A DNA stretch of 39,295 nucleotides from Maledivibacter sp. (GCA_025210375.1 JAOASB010000024.1:1-39295), one strand, 5' to 3'. Positions 1 through 8,622 are shown, counted from the first letter of the stretch. Numbers and translations are program-made. The notes: generated from the sequence alone by a model not told the origin.

Positions 1-3
1 TAT

Positions 4-80
4 GGTCCAGTAGTTCAGTTGGTTAGAACGCTAGCCTGTCACGCTAGAGGTCGAGAGTTCGAGTCTCTTCTGGATCGCCA
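4..80 (+). tRNA. tRNA-Asp (GTC)
   Basis: Full cloverleaf with acceptor GGTCCAG pairing CTGGATC, anticodon loop CTGTCAC (GTC), T-arm GTTCGAGTC and an encoded CCA. It is the first of ten closely spaced tRNAs, an arrangement typical of the region after a clostridial rRNA operon. Confidence 0.97.
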
Positions 81-84
81 TTTT

Positions 85-160
85 GCTGGTGTAGCTCAAT
101 TGGCAGAGCAGCTGACTTGTAATCAGCAGGTTGCGGGTTCGAGTCCCATCACCAGCTCCA
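85..160 (+). tRNA. tRNA-Thr (TGT)
   Basis: Acceptor GCTGGTG pairs with CACCAGC. Anticodon loop CTTGTAA gives TGT. CCA is encoded. It lies four bases after tRNA-Asp. Confidence 0.97.
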
Positions 161-176
161 TTTTAATATTTAATCC

Positions 177-261
177 GGAGGGATGCCCGAGTGGCTAAAG
201 GGGGCGGACTGTAAATCCGTTGTCGACGACTACACTGGTTCGAATCCAGTTCCCTCCACCA
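177..261 (+). tRNA. tRNA-Tyr (GTA)
   Basis: Class II tRNA with a long variable arm. Acceptor GGAGGGA pairs with TCCCTCC, loop CTGTAAA gives GTA, and CCA is encoded. Confidence 0.97.
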
Positions 262-277
262 TATAACTTCTGCATAT

Positions 278-352
278 GCGGTAGTGGCTCAGTGGTAGAG
301 CATCGCCTTGCCAAGGCGAGGGTCGAGGGTTCAAATCCCTTCTACCGCTCCA
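278..352 (+). tRNA. tRNA-Gly (GCC)
   Basis: Acceptor GCGGTAG pairs with CTACCGC, anticodon loop TTGCCAA gives GCC, and CCA is encoded. Confidence 0.97.
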
Positions 353-366
353 ATATACTTATTTAT

Positions 367-440
367 GCGGGTGTAGCTCAGTGGTAGAGCCCCGGCCTTC
401 CAAGCCGGTTGCGAGGGTTCGATCCCCTTCACCCGCTCCA
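367..440 (+). tRNA. tRNA-Gly (TCC)
   Basis: Acceptor GCGGGTG pairs with CACCCGC, loop CTTCCAA gives TCC, and CCA is encoded. It is the second glycine isoacceptor in the cluster. Confidence 0.97.
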
Positions 441-449
441 TTTATTCAT

Positions 450-526
450 GGCGGCTGTAGTCAAGTGGTTAAGACACAGGATTGTGGCTCCTGCATGCGT
501 GGGTTCGAACCCCATCAGCCGCCCCA
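450..526 (+). tRNA. tRNA-His (GTG)
   Basis: Has the extra 5' G typical of tRNA-His opposite C73. Anticodon loop TTGTGGC gives GTG, and CCA is encoded. Confidence 0.97.
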
Positions 527-540
527 TTAAAATATATAAT

Positions 541-616
541 TGGGGATTAGCCAAGTCGGTAAGGCAACGGACTTTGACTCCGTCATTCACAGGTTCGAGT
601 CCTGTATCCCCAGCCA
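541..616 (+). tRNA. tRNA-Gln (TTG)
   Basis: Acceptor TGGGGAT pairs with ATCCCCA, anticodon loop CTTTGAC gives TTG, and CCA is encoded. Confidence 0.96.
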
Positions 617-653
617 TTTATATATAACTAGCTTTAATGTTGATTATTATTAT

Positions 654-729
654 GACCCATTAGCTCAGTCGGTAGAGCACCTGACTTTTAATCAGGGTGT
701 CCCGCGTTCGAGTCGCGGATGGGTCACCA
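654..729 (+). tRNA. tRNA-Lys (TTT)
   Basis: Acceptor GACCCAT pairs with ATGGGTC, loop CTTTTAA gives TTT, and CCA is encoded. Confidence 0.97.
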
Positions 730-767
730 TTTTCTTTGCTGGTACTATATATCAAATTGCTATTTAT

Positions 768-842
<75 letters not shown>

Positions 843-859
843 TTAATTCAATACAAGAT

Positions 860-936
860 GCGCCTATAGCTCAGCTGGATAGAGTGTCTGACTACGAATC
901 AGAAGGTCGGGGGTTCGAATCCCTCTGGGCGCACCA
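860..936 (+). tRNA. tRNA-Arg (ACG)
   Basis: Acceptor GCGCCTA pairs with TGGGCGC through a wobble pair. Loop CTACGAA gives ACG, and CCA is encoded. It is the last tRNA of the cluster. Its 3' half is a plausible att site, because an integrase remnant lies just downstream. Confidence 0.97.
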
Positions 937-940
937 ACAG

Positions 941-976
941 AAACTGCTAGAATACAAAGTTCTAGCAGTTTTATTA
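941..976 (+). terminator. Rho-independent terminator of the tRNA cluster
   Basis: An 11-bp stem (AACTGCTAGAA / TTCTAGCAGTT) with a 7-nt loop is followed by TTATT, directly after tRNA-Arg. Confidence 0.85.
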
Positions 977-1022
977 TGTTTGAATATATTTTAAAATTCG
1001 TTTCAATTCCCTTGAATTCTTG

Positions 1023-1046
1023 ACACGTAGCCAACACGTAGCCAAC
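1023..1046. repeat. 11-bp tandem repeat, possible integrase arm-type sites
   Basis: ACACGTAGCCA occurs twice head to tail, followed by AC. It sits between tRNA-Arg and the 3' end of the integrase remnant. This is where tyrosine recombinases of temperate phages and ICEs often have short direct-repeat arm sites. The role is inferred; the repeat is seen directly. Confidence 0.6.
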
Positions 1047-1075
1047 AAAGTATTTTAAAAAAATACGGTTTGGAA

Positions 1076-1411
1076 TTAAATTTTTTCTATATCGTTTTTC
1101 AATTCTGCTATATTTGTATGAGTGTATATATTTGCAGTGGTTGAGTAATCTGCATGTCCTATTATTTTTTGAATAGACGTTGTTTTTACATTCCCCTTAT
1201 TCATCAAACTAGCAAATGTGTGTCTAGTTGAATATGGTGTTAATTTTCTTACATTTGCTTTTTATAGTGAAGGGTAATATAAATATTTTCTATAATAATC
1301 TACTCTTATTTTATTTCCATCTTTATTTATTAGATATTCACTATCTTTAGAGTACCGTTGCCTTATATACGGCTGTATTTTAGGGTGGATAGGTATATTG
1401 TCTATAATCAT
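1076..1411 (-). pseudogene. Tyrosine recombinase (integrase) C-terminal remnant
   Basis: Reading the minus strand from 1411 down gives about 111 codons with one in-frame TAA at 1262-1264. The tail carries the recombinase signatures: box II (STRHTFASLM, with the catalytic Arg and following His) and the end motif IGHADYSTTANIYTH, with the conserved His and the nucleophilic Tyr. The N-terminal arm-binding and most core-binding sequence is missing. Upstream of the apparent ATG, another frame (about 1408-1500, minus) gives a short open stretch with no recognised family. The remnant faces tRNA-Arg, as in elements integrated at a tRNA 3' end. It is a dead leftover of a prophage or ICE. Confidence 0.85.
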
Positions 1412-1612
1412 TGATAATCAATGGCTATAGGCCTTTTTAATTTTTTGCTATTAATATATTGGCCTGGAATGAATATTGCTTTAAATTCATCCCCATGTGA
1501 TCATGGTTTTGTTTTCAGAGTAGACTATCACAACAGGTTAAATTAATAGAAATATGTTGCCTATTTAGAATATAAATAATGTTATAACATCAATGCGTTT
1601 AAAGGGGATAAT

Positions 1613-1790
1613 ATGAATTATTTATCAAATGAAAAACTATCTAAAATAAGACAGATGATTAAGAATGGTGAAATTAATAGAACTACAGAAGGTATGTCTG
1701 GAGGTTATATTCAAGGGAATATTCTTATTTTAAGAGTAATTTGTGTATTGGCAATGGAAATTTTAAGTGGTTAGAATAAATTTCCTAGCT
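1613..1790 (+). pseudogene. N-terminal fragment of a DUF1445/UPF0317 hydro-lyase (D-glutamate cyclase type)
   Basis: An ATG at 1613 with RBS AAAGGGGA opens a 53-codon frame ending at 1774. Its first 40 residues follow the start of the UPF0317/DUF1445 family: IRQMIKNGEIN, then T-G-M-S-G-GY-Q-N-ILIL, compared with family LIRxG...T.G.APGYVQANLVILP. After that the frame breaks. A shifted frame at about 1732-1780 resembles the next family segment (a Cys, then N-x-N...LE). Full-length family members are about 260 residues, so this is a truncated, frameshifted remnant. The family often occurs beside amide and lactam catabolism genes, which fits the downstream operon. The assignment is by eye. Confidence 0.5.
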
Positions 1791-1827
1791 TTAACAACTT
1801 CAATAGTTTGAATATTGAGAAAAATAA

Positions 1828-1845
1828 AGCGCGTAAATACGCGCT
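1828..1845. promoter_or_regulatory. Perfect dyad upstream of the opp operon (putative operator)
   Basis: AGCGCGTA-AA-TACGCGCT is a perfect 18-bp dyad, unusually GC-rich for this genome. It ends one base before the putative -35 element of the operon promoter. There is no U-tract, so operator function is more likely than termination. The operon's own C-terminal regulator is the natural candidate ligand. Confidence 0.55.
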
Positions 1846-1846
1846 A

Positions 1847-1876
1847 TTTACACGCCTTGGAGTGAAAAGGTATTAT
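1847..1876 (+). promoter_or_regulatory. Putative sigma-A promoter of the opp/D-aminoacylase operon
   Basis: -35 TTTACA at 1847-1852, an 18-nt spacer, and -10 TATTAT at 1871-1876, about 57 nt before the first start codon. It directly follows the dyad. Confidence 0.5.
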
Positions 1877-1932
1877 TTATTTAACGGTAAGAGTATCAAA
1901 AAACTGTAATTTATATTAGGGAGGGAAGAATT

Positions 1933-3561
1933 ATGAATGAGAAAAAGATATTAAGTTATGGGCTTGAGGCAAAATTAGGGACTTTAAATCCTCATAAGTA
2001 CTATTCTTACACTGGAACGATAACTGCTCAAATTGTTAGAATGTGTGGAGCAAGACTTTATGTAAAATTACCAAATGAAGACTATACTTCTTTTGTACAA
2101 ATGGGACAAGTTGCTGAAGGCAATCCCATTCAAGTAGATAAAGAAGGTAAAGTTTGGAGAATCAAAATCAGTCAGGATTATAAATGGTCTGATGGTTCTA
2201 AGTTGTGTATTGAAGACGTTCTTTATACTTTCAAAGAGTTATTTGATCCAGCCATGGAAAATACTAAGGCTTGTAACATTATGCATGGGTATATTTCCAT
2301 TTTAAATGCAGAAAGTTATTACAATGGTAATGCTAAGTGGGAAGATGTTGGAATTAAAATTGTTGATCAAAATTATTTAGAAATTACTACTGAAGAACCT
2401 CAGACGGTTGCAGATGTAATGCTCCATTTTGCAAATACTGCGTCCACTCTTGTCAAAAAGGATATATATGAGAAGGCTAAAGTCAATGGAATGAGTTATG
2501 GTACAAGTGTTGAAGAATATGTATCAGGCGGGCTATTTAGCATTTATGAATGGAAAGATGGAGAGTATATAAAATTAAAGAAAAATAATTATTTTCCTTA
2601 TTCTGATTTAGCTAAAGTAGACGAGATTCATATATTACTTTCAGTAAGTAAACAGAAGCAACAGAAACTTTTTGAAGAAGGTAAACTGGATTTTGTTGAA
2701 TTGATAAGTGAGAATATCCAAGAGTTTGAAAGTTACAATAATATTCTTGAAGATCCTCAGAAAATTATAACAAGTATTAATCTCAATTTGAAGAATCCAT
2801 CATGTCCAGCCCTTAAAAACCTCAATTTTAGAAATGCCATATATTATGCACTTAATAGAGAGAAAATTGCAGAAAGTGTTAATGAAATACCAGTTCAGTA
2901 TTACATATCAACTAATAGAATAATCGACAACCTGAAAGGGATTCGTTATAGAGATACAGATGAAGCAGCGGAAAACGTTGTTCCAAACTATGGATATAAT
3001 GTTGAATTGGCCAAGGAATATTTCTCAAAAGCATTGAAAGAGCTTGATAAGGAAAAAATTGATATTGAACTCCTTTGTGGAGATAATCAAAGACATAAAA
3101 CATTAAGCTGTGAAATTAAAACTTCAATTGAAAATACTTTTGGACGGGATAAAATTACTATTCATATTAAGGAAATCGAATACAGCAAGCTTAAAAAGTA
3201 TTTAACGACGTGGAAGACGGATAAGGAAGCATATCAAATGGCATTTGCGGGATTTGCTGGAAGTACAGTTGCTCCGTGGAATGCCTTAAAGTATCATACC
3301 GGATTTTATAATGGGGAAACATGGCAAAATGATCAATTTGATGTATTGTGGCATGAAGCAAATTATGGAGAGTCAATACTAATTAAGGGCAAACGTTTAC
3401 AGCTTACTGCAGAGATGGAAGCTATTCTTATTGATCAGAAACCATTTATTCCAGTAACTCAAGAAGTATACAGATACTTGATAAGTGATCGTATAAAGGT
3501 TATGTTCAATCACCCGGTCCCAACTATTGGATTTGGATGGGAATATAGTGATATTAAATGA
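1933..3561 (+). CDS. Leaderless family 5 solute-binding protein (cytoplasmic OppA paralogue)
   Basis: This 542-residue protein covers a whole SBP_bac_5 (OppA/DppA) domain: the LNPHKYYSYTG start region, a DVLYTFKELFDP motif, and a C-terminal IPVTQEVYRYLISD region. It has no signal peptide. The first residues are MNEKKILSYGLEAKLGT, and an in-frame TAA at 1888 with no start between excludes an upstream leader. RBS GGGAGG precedes the ATG. It has six cysteines, whereas the exported paralogue downstream has only two besides its lipobox, which supports a cytoplasmic location. It overlaps the next gene's upstream region, so it is first in the operon. Known precedent: SgrR uses a cytoplasmic SBP5 domain as a ligand sensor, but here no DNA-binding domain is fused. 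Possible roles are ligand sensing, substrate buffering, or delivery to the cytoplasmic amidohydrolases. Confidence 0.85.
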   Translation: MNEKKILSYGLEAKLGTLNPHKYYSYTGTITAQIVRMCGARLYVKLPNEDYTSFVQMGQVAEGNPIQVDKEGKVWRIKISQDYKWSDGSKLCIEDVLYTFKELFDPAMENTKACNIMHGYISILNAESYYNGNAKWEDVGIKIVDQNYLEITTEEPQTVADVMLHFANTASTLVKKDIYEKAKVNGMSYGTSVEEYVSGGLFSIYEWKDGEYIKLKKNNYFPYSDLAKVDEIHILLSVSKQKQQKLFEEGKLDFVELISENIQEFESYNNILEDPQKIITSINLNLKNPSCPALKNLNFRNAIYYALNREKIAESVNEIPVQYYISTNRIIDNLKGIRYRDTDEAAENVVPNYGYNVELAKEYFSKALKELDKEKIDIELLCGDNQRHKTLSCEIKTSIENTFGRDKITIHIKEIEYSKLKKYLTTWKTDKEAYQMAFAGFAGSTVAPWNALKYHTGFYNGETWQNDQFDVLWHEANYGESILIKGKRLQLTAEMEAILIDQKPFIPVTQEVYRYLISDRIKVMFNHPVPTIGFGWEYSDIK

Positions 3562-3575
3562 ATGGAGGAGAATTT

Positions 3576-5396
3576 ATGATAAAAAATGTGAAGATTTTCA
3601 GCGTACTTTTGATAGTGTTTCTGATACTTTCTGGATGTACTAGAAATGAGGCTAAACCTGAAAATTCAGTAAAAGAACAGCAATCAGGTGGTGAAGTTAG
3701 TCAAGAGAAAACGGTACCAAACAATAATACCATTACAGATGAAGGTTATGGAACTTTAAACTTAAGTATAGCTGACAATATTGCAACCTTAAGTCCTCAA
3801 AGATATCTGAATTCACTTGTTGAAGGAACAATCGTTAAACGTGTTGGTACAAGATTATATAGTTACGTACCAAATGAGAAAAGAGATGGAGTCGTTGTGG
3901 CTCCGCAGCTGGCTGACGGAGAACCTGTCAGTATGAATGAAGAAAACACTATTTGGCATATCAAGGTTAAAGATGGTATGGAATGGTGGAATGGGGATAC
4001 ACTTGATGCTGAAGATGTTGAATATTCATTTAAGATGCTAATTGATCCCAAATTACTTAATCCTAAGGCAAGCAATTTAACTGGAGGAGCTGTAAAAATT
4101 AAAAACCTACAGCAATATTATATGCAATTGAGTGAAGGTGGAACTAAAACTGATTTTTCAGAAGTTGGGTTTAAAGCTATTGACAACAATACTATTGAAG
4201 TTATAACAGAAAAAGGACAGTTGCCATTTGAAGTCATGATAGCCTTAGCGGATACAGGTACAACATTGGTATATGACAAAATATTCAAAGAAACCCTTAA
4301 TGAAGATGGTACTGAATCACTTTATGGAACAGATGTAGATAAAATGGGATACTCAGGTCCGTATGTATTAACAGAGTGGGTTAAAGGTTCAAAGCTGGTC
4401 TTCGAAAAAAATCCTAAGTATACTTTAAAGGATGATATTAGTCTTTCGAAAATTGTGACTAAGGTTGTACCTAATGTGGCAACACAAATTCAGTTATTTG
4501 AGAAAGGCGAATTAGACTTTGTAGCATTGTCTGATGCAGATGCCAAAAACTATGAACAGGATCCAAGGGTAATTAGTGGTAACAATAAGAGAATTACAAG
4601 CTTTACATTTAATACTGCTAATCCAGATAAGCCAATTTTGGCAAATTTAAACTTTAAAAATGCAATGTTTTATGCATTAGATAGAGAATCAATTGCTCAA
4701 TTAATTGATGGAATGCCAACACCTTTCTATATATCAACTGAAAGATTTTCAGATATAGGTAAAGGTATAAAGTATAGAGAAACAGAATATGCAAAGGCTC
4801 TGGTACCGGAAAAAAATGGTTACAATCCAGAATTAGCTAAATCTTTTTTTGATAAAGCGATGGAAGAAGAGGAGCTAGAAGATGTTGAACTAACAATTTT
4901 GTATGGAGATACGGGTCATTATAAGTTAATTGCTGAGTATGTACAAAAGAGTATTCCAGAAGTATTTGGTGAGAACAGAATAAAGATAAATTTACAAGCA
5001 ATGCCAAATACCCAGTTGCTATCCCATAGAAAAACATGGAGAGATAATCCTACTTGTTATGAAATAACATTTAGTAACTGGGGAGGAAGTACAACGCTTG
5101 TTTGGAATGGACTAAAGTATCATACAAGTATGTATAAAAAAAGAAATGAACCTTGGACAAACGATGAGTTTGATAGACTATGGAAAGAAGCAAATTATGG
5201 TGAAAGTAGATTAGAAGAAGGGAAGCAGGCTGAGTACACAGCTATGATGGAAAGTATCATGTTTGATGAGAAACCTCTTGTACCAATTGTTCAGCCTGTT
5301 GATAGATTCCTGTTAAATAGTAATATTGCTCCTGGTATCACTAAACCATCACCAATAGCTGGTTTGTGTCTTGAATATGCAAGCATAAAAAAATGA
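3576..5396 (+). CDS. oppA: Oligopeptide ABC transporter substrate-binding lipoprotein
   Basis: The start is chosen at ATG 3576, behind GGAGGAG. An earlier in-frame ATG at 3558 overlaps the previous stop. The N-terminus is a lipoprotein signal with lipobox LSGC (Cys21), followed by a low-complexity linker. The mature part is an SBP_bac_5 domain similar along its length to the leaderless proteins at 1933 and 10520 (shared LKYHTSMY, EANYGES and KPLVPIVQPV regions). It would be tethered outside the membrane and feed peptides or related amides to OppB/OppC. It is about 606 residues, normal for OppA. A hairpin after it may raise its expression over the permease genes. Confidence 0.92.
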   Translation: MIKNVKIFSVLLIVFLILSGCTRNEAKPENSVKEQQSGGEVSQEKTVPNNNTITDEGYGTLNLSIADNIATLSPQRYLNSLVEGTIVKRVGTRLYSYVPNEKRDGVVVAPQLADGEPVSMNEENTIWHIKVKDGMEWWNGDTLDAEDVEYSFKMLIDPKLLNPKASNLTGGAVKIKNLQQYYMQLSEGGTKTDFSEVGFKAIDNNTIEVITEKGQLPFEVMIALADTGTTLVYDKIFKETLNEDGTESLYGTDVDKMGYSGPYVLTEWVKGSKLVFEKNPKYTLKDDISLSKIVTKVVPNVATQIQLFEKGELDFVALSDADAKNYEQDPRVISGNNKRITSFTFNTANPDKPILANLNFKNAMFYALDRESIAQLIDGMPTPFYISTERFSDIGKGIKYRETEYAKALVPEKNGYNPELAKSFFDKAMEEEELEDVELTILYGDTGHYKLIAEYVQKSIPEVFGENRIKINLQAMPNTQLLSHRKTWRDNPTCYEITFSNWGGSTTLVWNGLKYHTSMYKKRNEPWTNDEFDRLWKEANYGESRLEEGKQAEYTAMMESIMFDEKPLVPIVQPVDRFLLNSNIAPGITKPSPIAGLCLEYASIKK

Positions 5397-5403
5397 TAGT
5401 TAG

Positions 5404-5436
5404 GATGCTTGTCGATTTAAGGGCAGGCATCTTTTA
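5404..5436 (+). terminator. Intra-operon hairpin with short U-run (leaky terminator)
   Basis: GATGCTTG (5404-5411) pairs with CAGGCATC (5424-5431) with one G-U, followed by TTTTA. It lies between the binding-protein gene and oppB, a common place for partial termination or 3' end stabilisation in ABC operons. Confidence 0.55.
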
Positions 5437-5456
5437 CTAAACGTGAGGAGAAGCCT

Positions 5457-6410
5457 ATGACAAAATATATTTTTCAAAGAATTATTGCACTTGTTTTGAC
5501 ATTATTCATCATAATATCTATTGCTTTTCTAGTTGTTAGATTGATGCCTGGCAGTGTTTATGGTGAAGATGCTGAAGTGTCTCCAGCTGTGCTGGAAGCT
5601 TTAAATCATAAGTATCATTTCGATGAACCATTAGTTGTTCAATACGGATATTTTTTAAAAAATTTGGCTGTATGGGATTGGGGAACATCCTTAGCATTAC
5701 AACCAGGTGTACCAGTTTATGACATTGTTAAAGAAAGAATTCCTGTTACGTTAAGAATTAATATGGTTGCGCTATTGATTGCTATTCCTATTGGCATTGT
5801 ATTCGGTACACTGGCAGCAATAAAGAAAAATACCGTTGTTGATTATATCATATCATTAATGATTGTCATATTTATTTCAGTGCCTTCTTTTGTATCAGCA
5901 TCAATTCTACAATATTTTGTTGCCTATAAACTTGATTTATTACCTGTAATTTATTCAACAGATGTAGTAGGTGTTTTAGGTAATTTAAAATGTGTAATGC
6001 TTCCTATGATTGCATTGGCATTGAGTCCAATCGCAAGAGTTGCAAGATATTTACGTGCTGAATTAGGTGAAATAATGAACAGTGATTATTTGCTACTGGC
6101 TAGAACAAAAGGATTAACCTATAGACAATCTATTGTTAGACATGGTATGAGGAATTCTTTTATTCCATTAGTGAACATTATTATGCCAATGTTTACAACT
6201 ATGATTGGGGGATCGTTGGTTATTGAAAACATTTTTGCTATTCCAGGAATGGGTGGTTTGATGATTGACTCCATTAATTCCAGTGATCACTATGTAACAG
6301 TTGCTGTATTAGTATTTTATTCTTTTATGTTTTTAATTACAATGCTTATTACAGATATATCATACAGTTTGATTGATCCAAGAATTAAAGTAGGAGGTGG
6401 AAAGCGGTGA
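5457..6410 (+). CDS. oppB: Oligopeptide ABC transporter permease OppB
   Basis: 317 residues, normal for OppB/DppB. There is an N-terminal membrane helix (about 9-30), a periplasmic segment, then five further helices. The EAA coupling loop is visible as ELGEIMNSDYLLLARTKGL followed by R-H-x-x-R-N. RBS GTGAGGAG precedes it. Its stop overlaps the GTG start of oppC (GTGA). It forms the channel together with OppC. Confidence 0.95.
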   Translation: MTKYIFQRIIALVLTLFIIISIAFLVVRLMPGSVYGEDAEVSPAVLEALNHKYHFDEPLVVQYGYFLKNLAVWDWGTSLALQPGVPVYDIVKERIPVTLRINMVALLIAIPIGIVFGTLAAIKKNTVVDYIISLMIVIFISVPSFVSASILQYFVAYKLDLLPVIYSTDVVGVLGNLKCVMLPMIALALSPIARVARYLRAELGEIMNSDYLLLARTKGLTYRQSIVRHGMRNSFIPLVNIIMPMFTTMIGGSLVIENIFAIPGMGGLMIDSINSSDHYVTVAVLVFYSFMFLITMLITDISYSLIDPRIKVGGGKR

Positions 6411-7546
6411 AAATATTTTCCGAAGAAAAGTACACTGGACTTTCCCCAGAATCATTTCAAGTGGTTAATATAGATAAAGAAATTGTTGATACTAAGTTCA
6501 ATACCAAACCCATTAGTTTTTTTGAAGATGTTATAAGGCGATTTGCCAAAAACAAATTGTCAGTTGTGGCGTTTGTACTAATCTGTATAATTGTTGTATT
6601 TGCAATTATTGGACCATCCCTTAACCCTTATACCTTTGATGAACAGAATTTAGAGTTAATTAATTTACCAGCTAAAATATCTTTTATAAGTGGTTGGAAC
6701 ATTTTTAACGGATCTAGAGTAGTTATTAATAGACGTGCAGACCTATTGGATGATCCAAATTATTATAATGAAGGTAGTGTCTTGGAGGTTATGAATAAAC
6801 GGCTGGTTAATGATGTTGAAATGGTTGATGTACTAGTCGATTACTACATATATGAAGGAATAGAAGAGGATGATCATTGGTTTGGTACGGATTATCTAGG
6901 TCGAGATTCTTGGACTAGATTATGGAGAGGGGTAAGAGTGTCATTACTTATCGCAATAGTATCTGTGATGGCAAATGTTTTTATTGGTATAGTCTATGGG
7001 GCGATTGCAGGTTACTATGGCGGAAAAGTAGACATGATAATGATGAGAATATCAGAGATCATCAAATCGTTTCCAAGAATAGTTATTATAACCATGTTTA
7101 TTCTAGTATTTGGGACAGGACTGTTTTCAATTGTTGGAGCATTAGTAGTAAAGGGCTGGGTTAATACTGCAAGAATGGTCAGATCTCAATTCTATAGATT
7201 TAAAAACAGCGAATATGTTTTAGCAGCAAAAACTCTAGGTGTTCAAGATTTTTGTATTATGTTTAGACATATATTACCTAATTCAATTGGACCTGTAATA
7301 ACTTATTCGATGATTGCAATACCAAGTGCAATATTTGCTGAATCATTTTTAGCATATATCGGTTTAGGTTTGCAAGCACCAGAGCCGTCAATTGGTGTTT
7401 TATTGGCACAAGGACAAAAAGTACTATTACAATATCCTGAGCAAACATTGTTTCCAGCACTTTTGATTTCTGTTTTGATGATCTCATTCAATATGTTTGC
7501 TAATGGGTTAAGAGATGCATTTGACCCAACACAGAGGGGAGAGTAA
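6407..7546 (+). CDS. oppC: Oligopeptide ABC transporter permease OppC
   Basis: 379 residues with a GTG start overlapping oppB. The first membrane helix is at about 52-70. The typical HWFGTDYLGRD motif is at 157-167, followed by the BPD_transp_1 domain and an EAA loop (SEYVLAAKTLGV). The extracytoplasmic segment between the first helix and the HWFGTD motif is about 85 residues, longer than the roughly 30 of enteric OppC. Long-loop OppC variants occur in Gram-positive bacteria, so this is notable but not unique. It ends two bases before oppD. Confidence 0.95.
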   Translation: MKIFSEEKYTGLSPESFQVVNIDKEIVDTKFNTKPISFFEDVIRRFAKNKLSVVAFVLICIIVVFAIIGPSLNPYTFDEQNLELINLPAKISFISGWNIFNGSRVVINRRADLLDDPNYYNEGSVLEVMNKRLVNDVEMVDVLVDYYIYEGIEEDDHWFGTDYLGRDSWTRLWRGVRVSLLIAIVSVMANVFIGIVYGAIAGYYGGKVDMIMMRISEIIKSFPRIVIITMFILVFGTGLFSIVGALVVKGWVNTARMVRSQFYRFKNSEYVLAAKTLGVQDFCIMFRHILPNSIGPVITYSMIAIPSAIFAESFLAYIGLGLQAPEPSIGVLLAQGQKVLLQYPEQTLFPALLISVLMISFNMFANGLRDAFDPTQRGE

Positions 7547-7548
7547 AC

Positions 7549-8622
7549 ATGGATAAAGAAAAAATACTGAGTGTAGATAATCTATCGGTTTCTTTTAAAA
7601 CACAGCAGGGTAGAGTGAAAGCAGTAAGAAATATCAGTTTCGATTTATACAAGGGCGAAACTTTGGCGATTGTTGGAGAATCAGGATCGGGTAAATCGGT
7701 TACAACAAAATCAATTTTAGGACTGTTAAGTAAGAATGCATCTATAGACAGTGGAAAGATTTTGTATAATGGTGAAAATTTCGTAAACTTTGTGGAAAAA
7801 GATTTTTACAAAATACGAGGTAAGGAAATATCCTTGATTTTTCAAGATCCATTTTCAGCATTAAACCCAATTGTAAAAGTAGGAAAACAAATATCTGAAG
7901 CGTTAATACTGAGTAGAGGCATGAACAAGAAAGAAGCAAAAAAGAAAGCAATAGAACTGATGGAGATCGTAGGAATTAGAAATGCTAAACAACGATACAA
8001 CGGTTATCCTTTTGAGTACTCAGGAGGAATGCGACAGCGTGTGGTAATAGCAATAGCTTTGGCATCAGATCCTCAGATTTTGATTTGTGATGAACCTACA
8101 ACAGCACTTGATGTAACTATTCAATCTAAAATATTGAATCAGATTGAAAAGATAAAAAATGAAAGAGATTTATCGGTAATCTTTATCACCCATGATTTAT
8201 CAGTTGTTGCAAATATTGCGGATAGAATATGTGTGATGTATGCAGGAAAAATAGTTGAATTTGGAACAACAGAAGAAATCTTTACAGACCCGGCACATCC
8301 ATATACTTGGGCTCTTTTATCATCAATGCCGGATTTGGAAACAAAAGAGAGATTATTTGCAATTCCAGGTACACCACCGAATATGATCTATCCACCAAAG
8401 GGAGACGCTTTTGCTGCCAGAAATAAATATGCTATAAAATTGGATTTTGAAAAGGAACCACCATTCTTTAAGTTATCAGAGACTCATTATGCAGCTACAT
8501 GGTTGCAACATCCTAAAGCTCCAAAAGTAAAACGGCCAGAAATTCTTGAAGAAAGAATAAAGAGAATCGTGAGAGAAGGTGGAGATATTGGATCAACAAA
8601 ACAATGTACTAGAAGTCAATAA
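7549..8622 (+). CDS. oppD: Oligopeptide ABC transporter ATPase OppD
   Basis: ABC ATPase with Walker A GESGSGKS (43-50), Q-loop FQDP, signature SGGMRQR (158-164), Walker B ILICDEP and switch His215. The C-terminal oligo_HPY extension is present. However, the four cysteines usual in that extension (GC..PRC...C...AC) are all replaced: DAFAARN, KLDF and AATW. It therefore cannot hold the [4Fe-4S] cluster described for some DppD proteins. The last 44 nt overlap oppF. Confidence 0.95.
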   Translation: MDKEKILSVDNLSVSFKTQQGRVKAVRNISFDLYKGETLAIVGESGSGKSVTTKSILGLLSKNASIDSGKILYNGENFVNFVEKDFYKIRGKEISLIFQDPFSALNPIVKVGKQISEALILSRGMNKKEAKKKAIELMEIVGIRNAKQRYNGYPFEYSGGMRQRVVIAIALASDPQILICDEPTTALDVTIQSKILNQIEKIKNERDLSVIFITHDLSVVANIADRICVMYAGKIVEFGTTEEIFTDPAHPYTWALLSSMPDLETKERLFAIPGTPPNMIYPPKGDAFAARNKYAIKLDFEKEPPFFKLSETHYAATWLQHPKAPKVKRPEILEERIKRIVREGGDIGSTKQCTRSQ

